From contig JBEKUY010000002.1 in assembly GCA_049514555.1 (NCBI GenBank), positions 248,001 through 312,000 on the forward strand: a stretch of 64,000 nt of DNA, read 5' to 3'. The position numbers were made by a program, and so were the translations under genes. The DNA comes from JBEKUY01 sp049514555. GTDB lineage: Bacteria > Acidobacteriota > Terriglobia > Acidiferrales > UBA7541. Position 1 is the first letter of the stretch. Every line of letters begins with the position of its first letter. The notes under the pieces were generated by a model, which made no database searches, had not been told where the DNA came from, and saw nothing but the letters and a program-made list of their open reading frames with translations. This document shows positions 45,283-55,259 of the stretch, in pieces.

Positions 45283-48200
45283 TTACAGAGGCGACGAATC
45301 GGGCGCGGGGGCAGGCGCGGGGGCAGACGAGGGTGTGGACTCGAGGAGTTCGCGGACTTTGGCGGCGAGGGCGTTTTTGGTGAAGGGCTTTTGGAGGAAG
45401 GCTTTGCCCGAATCGAATTCGCCGTAGCGCAGGATGGCGTCGTCGGTATATCCCGACATGTACAGCACGCGCATGCCGGGGCGGAGGGCCGTCAATTTCT
45501 CGGCGAGAGCGCGGCCACTCATTTCGGGCATGACCACGTCGGTGATCAGCAAAGGGATCGGTCCTTCATATTGTTCGACGATGCGAATGGCCTCCAAGGG
45601 ATCACTGGAGTGCAGGACTTTGTATCCGCACGTTCCCAGGAATTCGCAGGCCAATTCGAGCAGCGGCTTGGAATCTTCGACGAGCAGAATCGTTTCCGAT
45701 CCGCCGCGCACGGATGCCGACTTCTCCTGCTTGTCCTGTTCTCCCGTTCTCTCGATTCGCGGCAGATAGATCCTGAACGTGGCGCCGCTGCCGGGCTCGC
45801 TGTAAACCCAGATGAAACCTCCGCTTTGCTTGACGATGCCGTAGACGGTGGAGAGGCCGAGTCCGGTGCCCTTGCCGACGCCTTTGGTGGTGAAAAAGGG
45901 CTCGAAGATGTGCGCCTGGGTGTCCTTGTCCATGCCGACGCCGGTATCGCTGACGGCCAGCATGACGTAGGGGCCCGGGTTTGCAGGAGCGTGCTGCTGG
46001 CAATAGGCTTCGTCGAGGTCGACATTGGCGGTTTCGATGGTGAGCTTGCCGCCCTGGGGCATGGCATCGCGCGCGTTGACCGCCAGATTCAGGAGGATCT
46101 GCTCGACCTGGGATGGGTCGGCTTTCACGCGGCCCAGGTGGGGCTGGAGCACGCAATCCACTTCGATGTCTTCACCGATCAATCGCCGCAACATCTTTTC
46201 CATCTCGGAGACGCTCGCGTTCAGGTCCATCACGGTGGGCTGCAAGACCTGCTGGCGGCTGAAGGCCAGTAGCTGCCCGGTGAGCGAAACGGCGCGAGTG
46301 GCGGCCCTGTGCATCTGCTCGATCTTCTTGCGATTGGGATCGGCAGGGTCGAGCTGGCCTTCCAGGATTTCGCTGTAGCCGAGGATCACTCCCATGAGGT
46401 TGTGAAAATCGTGGGCGACGCCTCCGGCGAGCTGGCCCACCGCTTCCATTTTCTGCGCCTGGCGAAGCTGCCGCTCGAGCGCGCGCTGCTCGGTGACGTC
46501 CTGCTTGATGGCGACGAAGTGGGCGACTTCTCCGTGCGCGTCTTTCACCGGAGTGATGGTCATCTCCTCGGTGTAGAGCTGGCCATCTTTCCGCCGATTG
46601 ACGATCTCCCCGCGCCACATATGGCCCGCCAGGAGCCGGTGCCACATCGCTTCATAGAAGGACCGCGAGTGCTCGCCGGACTGCAGGATGCGTGGATTCT
46701 GGCCGACGGCCTCTTCCGATTTGTATCCCGTCAGTTTGGTGAAGGCGGCGTTGACCCAAAGGATGACGCCCTGGCGATCGGTGATGACAATGGCGTTCGC
46801 GGCAGACTCCAGGGCCGTGGCCTGCAAGTGTAATTGCTGCTCGGCCTGCTTGCGCTCGGTGATGTCCGTGGCCACGCCGAGAAGGTGAACCGACTTGCCG
46901 TCCGGACTGGCGATGGGCCGCTTGACCGTTTGCAGCCAGCGAGTTTCGCCGGCAGGGCCGGTGTTGGGTTCCTCGGGAATAACCTTTTCGCGCAGGGTTT
47001 CCATGACTTCGAAATCGTCGCGCCGGAAGGCGTTCGCTTGCTCGGTATTCGGGTTGATATCGAGATCCGTTTTGCCGAGGATTTCTTCGACTGTGCGAGA
47101 ACAGGATTCAGCGAGCGCGCGGTTGGCGAGCGTGAAGCGGCCTTCGCGATCCTTCACGAAGATGAAGTTCGGTGAGATATCGATCACCTGCCGAAGGAAG
47201 GCGCGCTGCGATTCCAATTCCCCTTCCGCTCGCTTGCGCTCGGCAATCTCATCCTGGAGGCTCTTGGTGCGCTCGTCGACGACCTTGGCTAGCTCTTCGG
47301 CGCGCAGGCGCAGCCGGTGGGTGTACCATCTCTGGCCCCCGAGTACGATCAGGATGACGACCAGAATGCAGAACGCGTAGAACCAGCGGGTCTGGTAGAG
47401 GTGAGGATTCAGGATGAATCCGAGGGAGGCGCCAGCCTCGTTCCATACGCCGTCATCGTTTGAGGCGACGACCCGGAAGCGATAGGTCCCGGGTGGGAGA
47501 TTCGTGTAGTAGGCCACGCGGCGCGAGCCGGCATCCACCCAATCGGTGTCGTAGCCTTCCAGCATGTACTTGAACCGCACCCGGTCGGGGATCAACAGGC
47601 TCAGAGCCGTGTAATGGAATTCAACCTTGCCTTTCCCCGGAGCGACCCGGATGTCGTTGTGTAGCGCGAGCGGTTTTTCGTCCACGACGAATTCCTCCAC
47701 GATGACAGGAGGAAGCAGTTCGTTGTGCGGGATTCTGTCGGGGTCCACAATCACGACGCCCTTCCTTGTCGTGAACCACAACTTGCCGTCTTGGGTCCGC
47801 CAGCCAGCCGGCTGGTTCGTTTCCAGGGAGGCCTCGCTCGTTTTCATCCCATCCGGGACGCCGTAGTGAACGAGCTTGACTTTGGAAGCAGTGCCCTCGG
47901 CGACGTCGTCCAGATCACTTCGGGTGATCATGTAAATGCCGTCCCCCGTGCTCACCCAAAGGTTGTCATGGCTGTCGGAGAGAATTCGCGTAGGACCCGC
48001 ATCAAACAAACCCTCGCGCGTTGAGTAGCGCACGACCTGTCCGTCGCGGATGCGATACCGCGTGATTCCCGGCACTCTGCCTCCCAGCCACAGGTATCCC
48101 TTTTGGTCGTCGTAAATGGACGTGACCGCGAAGTCGACTTGGCTCTGCTTGGCGTTTCCCGGATCAGTATTCTTGTCGAACTTGAAGAGGCCTTGCGGCG

Positions 48201-49719
48201 TACCAAACCACATCGTGCCCGAGGGATCCCTGAAGATCGTGAAGGTGTAGTGTCCATGCCCGGAGATCGGAGTAGTTTTTCCGCGGATGGTGAATGGGCG
48301 GAGGGCACCGTCGTTGAAGCGCCAGATGTTCGACTCCGAAGTCGTGACGATCAATCCTTCGTCGTCCTCACTGATGGCGGAGACGTAGAACCTGCTGAGG
48401 CGCCCGTTGCCAGTGTAGTTAGTGAGCTTGTCGTCTTTCAGGCGGGTCAGGCCCGCGGTGGTGCCGATCCAAACGCTGCCGTCCTGAGATTCGAAGAGTG
48501 ATCCGCCAAAATTGCTGCCCATCCCCTGTCCAGCTGTGAATTGCTTCACGACGCCGTCTTTGATGCGCGCCAGTCCACCTCCTTGGCAAAAGAGGTAGAT
48601 GCTACCGTCGCGGCCTTGCAGGATCTCCGCGCTGGTGTCGGAGGGAAGCCCTTCCTTCCCGGTCAACGGAGTGAGTTTCGTGTCGCGGAATCTCTCCAGA
48701 CCGCTTGCCGTTCCGACCCAGATGCTTCCTTCGCGATCCTCGTAAAGAGAGAAGACGTTGTTGTCGTCCATTCCGTCGAGCGTGCTGACAGAAGACCACG
48801 TACCGGCGGTGTTGCGAAACAAACCGGAGCCCGTGGTCGCGACCCAGAGATTGCCCTGGCGGTCCTCGAGGATGGAACCGACCAAGGAGCTGATGAGGCC
48901 AGGCGCTACACGCTCCAGCACCGGTTTGTCTCCCGCAAGGCGGTAGAGTCCGCCGAGCCCGCCCACCCACAGAACGTGCGCGCGATCTTGGGCCAGAGTG
49001 ACGACCGGCAATCCTCTCGGACTCACAACATTCTCAGAGAGTTTGCCGGCGCGGTAGGTGAACAGGCCGGATAACGTGCCCATCCACACAGTGCCGTTGT
49101 GATCCTGAACGAAGCCGTCCGCCCAACTGGTCGAACCACGAACCACCGCGATCCGATTGTCCTGCACGCGGTAAATGTAGGCATCCGACCCGATGAAGAG
49201 CTCGTGGTCTTTGGTCTCAAAAATGCGGCGGGTGTCTCCGTCTGGAAGAGGGGCGGGAGGCAGGTAGTCGGAGAAAACGCCGTTCCTGTAAACCAGGGTT
49301 CTGGAAACAGTGCGGACCAGGAGGTCGCCATCGGCGCCGATGCAGATTGCCTTGACCGGCTCGTTGACCTTCTGGCCCGCCACAAATGGATTCACTAAAA
49401 CGAAGCGCACGCCGTCAAACCGGACGAGCCCGGCGGAGGTCCTCAACCACAAGTAGCCATCCGCGCTTTGCGCAATCTCGTAGACCGCCTCGCCGGGCAG
49501 TCCGTGCTGCGTGTTCCACGAATCGTGGCCATACTGGTCGATGTTCTTGTTCCTGTCGAGCGCCTGACTGACACCCGGCAGGCAAAGGAACACCAGGAGC
49601 AGGAGCGAGTGTACGGGAAGAGTTCTTCTGAGAAGATTCTGGAGGCGCAGCCACGAAGACGGCTCGAAGGTGCCGGCCTGCCGCCAAGATCGAGACCGTC
49701 TGCATTGCCCGATGGTCAT
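45283..49719 (-). CDS. Hybrid sensor kinase with periplasmic propeller, two PAS, kinase and receiver domains
   Basis: A 1478-residue one-protein phosphorelay. A signal segment (about 35-53) is followed by a periplasmic double beta-propeller of regulator-propeller repeats (about 60-690, with motifs such as GNLWVATTGSGLFR and GSIWVGTASGLERF), then a Y_Y_Y domain and a membrane helix near 790-810. Next come a coiled coil, PAS domains at about 860-965 and 985-1080, HisKA with the phosphorylated His near 1103 (GGVAHDFHNLMG), HATPase_c, and a receiver with Asp near 1394 (LLITDVVMPEMSG) and Lys near 1444. Such sensors often detect oligosaccharides. The receiver carries no DNA-binding output, so a partner regulator must act elsewhere. 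The start ATG is the first in frame. Confidence 0.92.
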   Translation of the reverse strand: MTIGQCRRSRSWRQAGTFEPSSWLRLQNLLRRTLPVHSLLLLVFLCLPGVSQALDRNKNIDQYGHDSWNTQHGLPGEAVYEIAQSADGYLWLRTSAGLVRFDGVRFVLVNPFVAGQKVNEPVKAICIGADGDLLVRTVSRTLVYRNGVFSDYLPPAPLPDGDTRRIFETKDHELFIGSDAYIYRVQDNRIAVVRGSTSWADGFVQDHNGTVWMGTLSGLFTYRAGKLSENVVSPRGLPVVTLAQDRAHVLWVGGLGGLYRLAGDKPVLERVAPGLISSLVGSILEDRQGNLWVATTGSGLFRNTAGTWSSVSTLDGMDDNNVFSLYEDREGSIWVGTASGLERFRDTKLTPLTGKEGLPSDTSAEILQGRDGSIYLFCQGGGLARIKDGVVKQFTAGQGMGSNFGGSLFESQDGSVWIGTTAGLTRLKDDKLTNYTGNGRLSRFYVSAISEDDEGLIVTTSESNIWRFNDGALRPFTIRGKTTPISGHGHYTFTIFRDPSGTMWFGTPQGLFKFDKNTDPGNAKQSQVDFAVTSIYDDQKGYLWLGGRVPGITRYRIRDGQVVRYSTREGLFDAGPTRILSDSHDNLWVSTGDGIYMITRSDLDDVAEGTASKVKLVHYGVPDGMKTSEASLETNQPAGWRTQDGKLWFTTRKGVVIVDPDRIPHNELLPPVIVEEFVVDEKPLALHNDIRVAPGKGKVEFHYTALSLLIPDRVRFKYMLEGYDTDWVDAGSRRVAYYTNLPPGTYRFRVVASNDDGVWNEAGASLGFILNPHLYQTRWFYAFCILVVILIVLGGQRWYTHRLRLRAEELAKVVDERTKSLQDEIAERKRAEGELESQRAFLRQVIDISPNFIFVKDREGRFTLANRALAESCSRTVEEILGKTDLDINPNTEQANAFRRDDFEVMETLREKVIPEEPNTGPAGETRWLQTVKRPIASPDGKSVHLLGVATDITERKQAEQQLHLQATALESAANAIVITDRQGVILWVNAAFTKLTGYKSEEAVGQNPRILQSGEHSRSFYEAMWHRLLAGHMWRGEIVNRRKDGQLYTEEMTITPVKDAHGEVAHFVAIKQDVTEQRALERQLRQAQKMEAVGQLAGGVAHDFHNLMGVILGYSEILEGQLDPADPNRKKIEQMHRAATRAVSLTGQLLAFSRQQVLQPTVMDLNASVSEMEKMLRRLIGEDIEVDCVLQPHLGRVKADPSQVEQILLNLAVNARDAMPQGGKLTIETANVDLDEAYCQQHAPANPGPYVMLAVSDTGVGMDKDTQAHIFEPFFTTKGVGKGTGLGLSTVYGIVKQSGGFIWVYSEPGSGATFRIYLPRIERTGEQDKQEKSASVRGGSETILLVEDSKPLLELACEFLGTCGYKVLHSSDPLEAIRIVEQYEGPIPLLITDVVMPEMSGRALAEKLTALRPGMRVLYMSGYTDDAILRYGEFDSGKAFLQKPFTKNALAAKVRELLESTPSSAPAPAPAPDSSPL

Positions 49720-49910
49720 GACCCTACCAGATCACACTGGCATCGAATGAGAGCACCGGACCGAGAGAGACACCACCACACCCGAGGGTGCCCCGGCTAG
49801 TATCAGAATTACCCTGATAGCATGCGCCACCTGCCTTGACAAGATAAAGCCAACCGAATGTAGCGGATCAGTTAGAAGCGGGGTAGCGCCGAAACCTCGG
49901 TCGAGGGAGG

Positions 49911-50224
49911 TTTGGCAGCGGCGGGCTCGGTGCGGTGCACGGCATGAGGCCCAACGGGCAGGTGGTGCACACGACCGAGCAGATTCAGGAGGTGTGGGTG
50001 GGCACGACGTACGCCGTGGCGGCCATGCTCCTGCAGGAAGGGATGAAGGAGGAGGCTTACAAGACGGCCTGGGCGTCTACGACGTGAGCTACAACAAGAA
50101 GGGCTACTGGTTCCGCACGCCGGAATCCTGGGACATCGAGATGAGGTACCGCGCCCAGATGAACATGCGCCCGGCGGCGGTCTGGGGCATGGAGATGCTC
50201 GCCCCGCCCTCGGCAGCAAAGTAA
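49911..50224 (+). pseudogene. C-terminal fragment of a GH116 (glucosylceramidase-type) glycoside hydrolase, frameshifted
   Basis: Frame 3 from about 49911 reads GLGAVHGMRPNGQVVHTTEQ and then QEVWVGTTYAVAAMLLQEG, and after a one-base loss near 50072 the match continues in frame 2 with GYWFRTPESWDIEMRYRAQM and NMRPAAVWGME to a stop at 50224. This order matches the C-terminal end of GH116/DUF608 enzymes. Everything upstream, including the catalytic part, is missing. It lies head-to-head with the sensor kinase gene and just before a WG-repeat gene on the other strand. It is a relic of another polysaccharide enzyme. Confidence 0.8.
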
Positions 50225-50230
50225 GTTCGC

Positions 50231-51451
50231 TCACTGGCAGCTTTTCTTGATGTCCGCTTCTGTCCAGCCGGTTACGGGAACGTGACCAGGAGCCTCGGAA
50301 ACGGGTGCGCGCCACAGCACTTGTCCATTTCGGTCCACATAGCCCCATTCCTCACGTGCAAAGGTTACGTTGGCGACACCGTTCCTGAACTCCGAAGCAA
50401 ACTGGAACCCGGGTCGGATCACCCACTCGCCCAACTTGTTGATGTACCCCCATTTCCCCCCAAGCGACGCAGGAGCAACCCCGTCAGAGAAATACCCTGC
50501 CCCATCGAGTTTTGGCGAGAGGACTAGTGTGCCCTTTCTGTCGATGTACCCCCACTTGCCGCCCAACTTGACGGGAGCAAGCCCATTGTGAAAATCAAGA
50601 GCATATTCATAGGGCCCCGGAATCACTACTTTACCTTCATCGTTAATGAAGGCATACCCCTTGCCGCCTTGGACTGACACGGGTGCAAGGCCCTCAAAAA
50701 ACACGGGCAAGAAGCCAGTTTCAGGAAATCCAAAGTTAGTAAACACATCAGAGGCCACCGGTCGACCTGAGCGATCGATGAGCGCCCATTTCCCGTCCAG
50801 GATTTCGCGTGTCCCCAATCGCCGCGATGTCGAGCGCCGCTCCTCGTGAGTGACTTCAGTCTCCACAGCAGCCGTGCCGCGATAAAACTCCCGCGCGAAG
50901 AAGAACCGAGGCGGGATCACGACCTTTCCTCCTTTGTTTATGTACCCCCATTTGTCTCCTATTTGCACCGGGGCTAGGCCTTCGGTAAAGCGTCCCGCGT
51001 CGTCGAACCGAGCCGGGATCACCAACCGGCCAGTTTTGCTGACGTAGCCTTGCTTTCCGTTTACCGTGACGCTTGCGAAGCCCTCACTGAGTTGACCGAT
51101 TTCGTCGAACTTCGCCGGGATCGCCAGCTTTCCGGTCCCGTCGATGTAACCGTATTCCCCGCAAACGAAGACTTTGGCCACCCCTTCCTCGGTAAAGGGT
51201 GTTGCCCAGTAGAACTGCGGGGGAATCACGATGTGTCCTGTCGCGTCGATGTAGCCATATCTCCCGTCCCGCATAATCGGCAGGAGTTCTGAAGCTCTGG
51301 TCTCTTGCGCAGAAGCAACGACGCTAAGAAGCGACGCAGCAACCAGGCACGCGGCTGCAAAGGCTCGCAGCATCCCAGCGTGCTGGGTAAACAGTGAGAT
51401 TGACGGGAGCTGCAGATACTGGTGTTCATGCAAACGGTCCCTGGAGAACAT
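50231..51451 (-). CDS. Exported WG-repeat protein
   Basis: A 406-residue protein built of about eight WG (KWG) beta repeats such as GKWGYINKLGEWVIRPGFQF, GKQGYVSKTGRLVIPARFDD and GKWGYIDRKGTLVLSPKLDG. A hydrophobic signal segment lies at residues about 30-48 (ending VVASAQ). ATG 51451 has a strong AAGGAGG ribosome-binding site and is preferred, although the ATG at 51373 would place the signal right at the N-terminus. It starts 48 nt after the RHS cassette on the same strand, the position usual for an immunity gene, but no immunity function is established for this family. Confidence 0.85.
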   Translation of the reverse strand: MFSRDRLHEHQYLQLPSISLFTQHAGMLRAFAAACLVAASLLSVVASAQETRASELLPIMRDGRYGYIDATGHIVIPPQFYWATPFTEEGVAKVFVCGEYGYIDGTGKLAIPAKFDEIGQLSEGFASVTVNGKQGYVSKTGRLVIPARFDDAGRFTEGLAPVQIGDKWGYINKGGKVVIPPRFFFAREFYRGTAAVETEVTHEERRSTSRRLGTREILDGKWALIDRSGRPVASDVFTNFGFPETGFLPVFFEGLAPVSVQGGKGYAFINDEGKVVIPGPYEYALDFHNGLAPVKLGGKWGYIDRKGTLVLSPKLDGAGYFSDGVAPASLGGKWGYINKLGEWVIRPGFQFASEFRNGVANVTFAREEWGYVDRNGQVLWRAPVSEAPGHVPVTGWTEADIKKSCQ

Positions 51452-51499
51452 CGAGCCTCCTTAGAAAAAACGGCAGTGATACGTTCCTCTCAACTATGT

Positions 51500-52084
51500 T
51501 CAATGTCCAACGCACGGATTTTGGGTAAGCCAATCCGTTCCGTTCATGATGGTTTGATACCCTCCTGGGGCGGAGACAAACAACCCTTGGTCGGCACCTA
51601 TGTATTGGTAGACGTCCCGCCCTTCGAAACGCTTCGTTGCGTCGTGTCCTGGAATTGACGGGACTTGTGAATAGCCAGACGGATGTCCCGGATAAGAGGG
51701 TGGATGCACGTGAAATAAGGCGAGTGAACCTGGGTAGAGTCCCAACTCAACGTTTCCCCCTGTCCCTTCACGCAAGCCGGTATAGTTCGCCTGGGCCGGG
51801 TCGCCAAGTACCGTGAATCCTGCCTCTGGCCCGTCTACGCCCATCATCGCCCGATCTAGTGCGTTCTGCCTGGCGCGCCGTGCGTTCCTGAGAAAAGCCT
51901 CTTGGCACGCTAGCGGCAGCGGCGGCTGAACGTTCGGGGCGGCCAGCGGGATCTGCAGCGTCCCGCCGGAATAAATATACTCCCGCGAGGGCGTGCCCAG
52001 CCCGGCTCCGTTGTCGTACTCGGCGATCACTGACCCGCCCGCATAAATGTACACCGTGGAGACGCCGTTGGCGGTCTTCTGCAC
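51500..52084 (-). CDS. RHS-repeat C-terminal cassette with JAMM-like motif (truncated at the 5' side)
   Basis: A 194-residue product. Residues 1-45 are the last YD/RHS repeat and hinge (VSTVYIYAGGSVIAEYDNG and REYIYSGG). The remaining about 145 residues are a C-terminal variable domain with LFHVHPP followed by PSIPGHD, resembling the HxHP...PSxxD pattern of JAMM/JAB or DUF4329-like toxin tips. The start is a GTG at 52084; an in-frame TAG lies a few codons further upstream, so the main RHS shell is missing. It is either an orphan toxin cassette or a decayed gene. The WG-repeat gene follows at 48 nt. Confidence 0.65.
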   Translation of the reverse strand: MQKTANGVSTVYIYAGGSVIAEYDNGAGLGTPSREYIYSGGTLQIPLAAPNVQPPLPLACQEAFLRNARRARQNALDRAMMGVDGPEAGFTVLGDPAQANYTGLREGTGGNVELGLYPGSLALFHVHPPSYPGHPSGYSQVPSIPGHDATKRFEGRDVYQYIGADQGLFVSAPGGYQTIMNGTDWLTQNPCVGH

Positions 52085-52314
52085 GCGCAGCCCTTCCGGT
52101 GTTGTTGCACGACTAGGCGCAGTCTACGCTTTGGAACACGTTTCAGAGCGTAGGCAGAACTCGCCGCTAGCAAAGGGCAGATGGCGAGGCGGGGGAAGTT
52201 AGTCGCGCGGCATGCGCTTCTTTCTTGTGGTGCAGCAGGGATTCTTGAGTATGATGCTTCGCCCAGAGCGTTGCGGCCCCGAAAGCACGGGCCGCATAGC
52301 CGACAAGAGCGGAC

Positions 52315-55143
52315 ATGCGCGCGCGCATCGCCTCGATCCGGAAAACAATGGCGCTGGCAGGCAAAGAGAATTGCCCAACGCAGCGCCGGGAAACATCCTG
52401 CGGACAACTTGCAGGCCCGGCACTGATCCTCGCGCTGCTTTACCTTTTCCTACCGGCGCGCGCACAAACGCAGGAGATGACGCTCCGCTTGCACGACGGC
52501 TGGACCGTGCAATCCTCCGAGAAAGCGGCGGCGCCGGGCGAGCAAATCTCGCGCCCCGGCTTCGACGCGCGCGGCTGGTACAAGACGACTGTCCCCGGAA
52601 CCGTGGTTGGGGCGCTCGCCGAAAACCGCGTGTACCCGGACCCCTACTTCGGCATGAACTTGCGTTCCTACCCGGGGATGCAGTACGCCGTCGGGGAGAA
52701 CTTCTCGCATCTGGAGATGCCGGCGGACAGCCCGTTCGCCAAATCGTGGTGGTATCGCACGGAGTTCCATATTCCGGCGGGCTACCACGACAAGACCATC
52801 TGGCTCGGCTTCCACGGCATCAATTACCGCGCCAATATCTGGTTGAACGGGACGAAGATTGCCGATGAGAGCGAAGTCGCGGGCGCCTTCCGGCGCTACG
52901 AATTCGACATCACACGCGCCGCGCGCCCCGGCGAACAGAACGTCCTCGCGGTCGAGGTCTTCGCGCCGAAGCCGAACGACTTGGCCATCACCTGGGTGGA
53001 CTGGAACCCGGCGCCTCCCGACAAAAACATGGGCGTGTGGCAGGAGGTGACGCTCGAAGCGAGCGGGCCCGTGTCGTTGCGCCACCCGTTCGTGCAGACG
53101 AAGCTCGAACTGCCGTCGCGCGGCGCGGCGCACCTGACCGTCGGCGTTCAAGCGCGCAATGCCGCCGATGCGCCGGTCCACGGCGTGCTGCGCGGACGGA
53201 TTGAAGGCGCCGCCACGCCCATTGAGTTTTCCACGGAGGTACAGCTCGCCGCGGGCGAAACGCGCGATGTCCTCATCGCGCCGGAGCAGACCCGGGCGCT
53301 GAACGTTCACCGGCCGGCGCTCTGGTGGCCGTACACGATGGGCAAGCCGTACCTGCACACGCTCGATCTCAGATTCATCCTGCAGGATGGCTCGCTCTCC
53401 GACCGGCAGTCGATCCGCTTCGGGATCGAGCAGACGGATGCGGAACTCACGCCGGAAGGTCATCGACTTTTCAAGATCAACGGCCGGCCGATTTTGATTC
53501 GCGGCGGCGGCTGGGCCGGCGACATGCTATGGCGCCCCGATCCGGCGCGGCGCGCGGCGGAATTCCGCTACGTGAAGGAGATGGGGCTCAACACCATCCG
53601 TCTCGAGGGCAAGCTCGAGGACGACGATTTCTTCGATCTGGCCGATCGCGAGGGAATTCTGGTCATGGCCGGGTGGTGCTGCTGCGATCATTGGGAAAAG
53701 TGGGGCGAGTGGAACGACGAGAACCGCCGCGTATCGGTGGCGTCGCTCGCCTCGCAGGTCTTGCGGCTGCGCCGGCATCCGAGCGTGGTCGCCTGGCTCA
53801 ACGGCAGCGATAATCCGCCCACGGCCGACGTCGAACGCGCTTATCTCGATGTCCTGCAGGAAACCAACTGGCCTAAGCCGGTGCTTTCTTCGGCTACGCA
53901 GAAGGTCAGCGACGTGACCGGCGCAACCGGCGTGAAAATGACCGGCCCGTACGACTACGTTCCACCGAACTACTGGCTGAGCGATACGAAGCGCGGCGGC
54001 GCCTTCGGCTTCAACACCGAGACGAGTCCGGGTCCTGCGCCGCCTCCGGTCGAGAGTCTGGAAAAAATGCTGCCCGCGGAGAAGCTCTGGCCCATCAACG
54101 AAGAGTGGAATTACCACGCGGGCGGCGGACAGTTTCGCACCATCGACCTATTCACGAAGGCGCTGGAAGCGCGTTACGGCAAAGCCAAGAGCCTGGAAGA
54201 TTTTTCCTGGAAATCCCAAGCCGTGACCTACGAAGGCGAGCGCGCCATGTTCGAGGCCTTCGGCCGCAACAAGTACCACTCGACCGGAGTGATCCAGTGG
54301 ATGCTGAATAATGCCTGGCCGGGCATCATCTGGCACCTCTACGACTGTTCCCTGCGCCCCGCCGGAGGCTATTTCGGCGCGAAGAAAGCGCTCGCGCCGC
54401 TGCACATTCAGTATTCCTACGATGACGCCTCCATCGTGGTGGTGAACGAGCATGCCAAGGCTTTTCCAGGTCTGCGCGCCGCCGTGAAGGTGTACGACAC
54501 ATCGTTACGCGAGTGTTTTTCCAAAGTGGTTCGCGTGGATGCGGCCGCGGACAATGTGACCGTCGCGCTTTTCCTGCCCAAGATAGCGGACCTGGGCCCG
54601 ATGTATTTTCTCCGGCTGGACCTTTTCGACTCCCACGGAGCGTCGATCGATCACAACTTTTACTGGCTCTCCGCCAAGTCCGACGTGCTTGATTGGGACG
54701 CGAGCAATTGGTATTACACGCCGCTTGCGAGCGCCGCCGATTTGACTGCGCTTCAGGACCTGCCGAAGGTCAGGCTCAAAGCGGCCGCGACATTTGGAGA
54801 AGAGAGCGGCGGCGCGAAGGGCACTGATGCCGCTCTCGAGACCGGCGACGACCCACCTGCCGATCCATCCGCCGCCGCGCGCGCCGATACAAGCGCCGAG
54901 CAGACTGCGCGCGTCACCATTCACAATCCGGAAAAATATCTTGCATTCCTCGTGCGGCTGCGAGTGATGCGTGGGACGAGCGGCGAGGAAGTCCTGCCGG
55001 CCTGGTGGGAAGACAATTACTTCGAGCTCTGGCCCGGCGAGACGCGCGAGATTGCGGTCCATTACCGCAGGGCCGGCCTCGGCAACGCGCGTCCGGTCGT
55101 CCGTATCGACGGCTGGAACGTCTTGCCTTCCGTCGCGGAGTAG
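52315..55143 (+). CDS. Exported GH2 exo-beta-glucosaminidase-like glycoside hydrolase
   Basis: A 942-residue GH2 protein: export signal near residues 33-50 (ending ARAQ), sugar-binding domain (WYKTTVPGTVVGAL, NIWLNGTKI), immunoglobulin-like domain, TIM barrel, and C-terminal beta domains. In the barrel the acid/base motif reads WLNGSDNPP; Ser-Asp in place of the usual Asn-Glu is known from the exo-chitosanase (CsxA) branch. The nucleophile would be the Glu of FGFNTETSPG. Substrates may be chitosan-derived glucosamine oligomers; beta-mannosidase-like activity is an alternative. ATG 52315 gives a long N-terminal region before the signal; 52348 is another possible start. Confidence 0.87.
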   Translation: MRARIASIRKTMALAGKENCPTQRRETSCGQLAGPALILALLYLFLPARAQTQEMTLRLHDGWTVQSSEKAAAPGEQISRPGFDARGWYKTTVPGTVVGALAENRVYPDPYFGMNLRSYPGMQYAVGENFSHLEMPADSPFAKSWWYRTEFHIPAGYHDKTIWLGFHGINYRANIWLNGTKIADESEVAGAFRRYEFDITRAARPGEQNVLAVEVFAPKPNDLAITWVDWNPAPPDKNMGVWQEVTLEASGPVSLRHPFVQTKLELPSRGAAHLTVGVQARNAADAPVHGVLRGRIEGAATPIEFSTEVQLAAGETRDVLIAPEQTRALNVHRPALWWPYTMGKPYLHTLDLRFILQDGSLSDRQSIRFGIEQTDAELTPEGHRLFKINGRPILIRGGGWAGDMLWRPDPARRAAEFRYVKEMGLNTIRLEGKLEDDDFFDLADREGILVMAGWCCCDHWEKWGEWNDENRRVSVASLASQVLRLRRHPSVVAWLNGSDNPPTADVERAYLDVLQETNWPKPVLSSATQKVSDVTGATGVKMTGPYDYVPPNYWLSDTKRGGAFGFNTETSPGPAPPPVESLEKMLPAEKLWPINEEWNYHAGGGQFRTIDLFTKALEARYGKAKSLEDFSWKSQAVTYEGERAMFEAFGRNKYHSTGVIQWMLNNAWPGIIWHLYDCSLRPAGGYFGAKKALAPLHIQYSYDDASIVVVNEHAKAFPGLRAAVKVYDTSLRECFSKVVRVDAAADNVTVALFLPKIADLGPMYFLRLDLFDSHGASIDHNFYWLSAKSDVLDWDASNWYYTPLASAADLTALQDLPKVRLKAAATFGEESGGAKGTDAALETGDDPPADPSAAARADTSAEQTARVTIHNPEKYLAFLVRLRVMRGTSGEEVLPAWWEDNYFELWPGETREIAVHYRRAGLGNARPVVRIDGWNVLPSVAE

Positions 55144-55259
55144 CCGCGCGAAAGCGCGGTTTGTAGCGGCGCTTATCCGTCACGCCGGCGTGTGACGCGC
55201 GTCACGGCAATCTGTGGCCCACGCACGCAGTATGGTTCCGTTCCTCTCCGAGGTGACGC

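Noticed and set aside
45238..46272. 344-residue plus-strand frame antisense to the sensor kinase
   Set aside because: The minus strand carries clear histidine kinase and receiver motifs.
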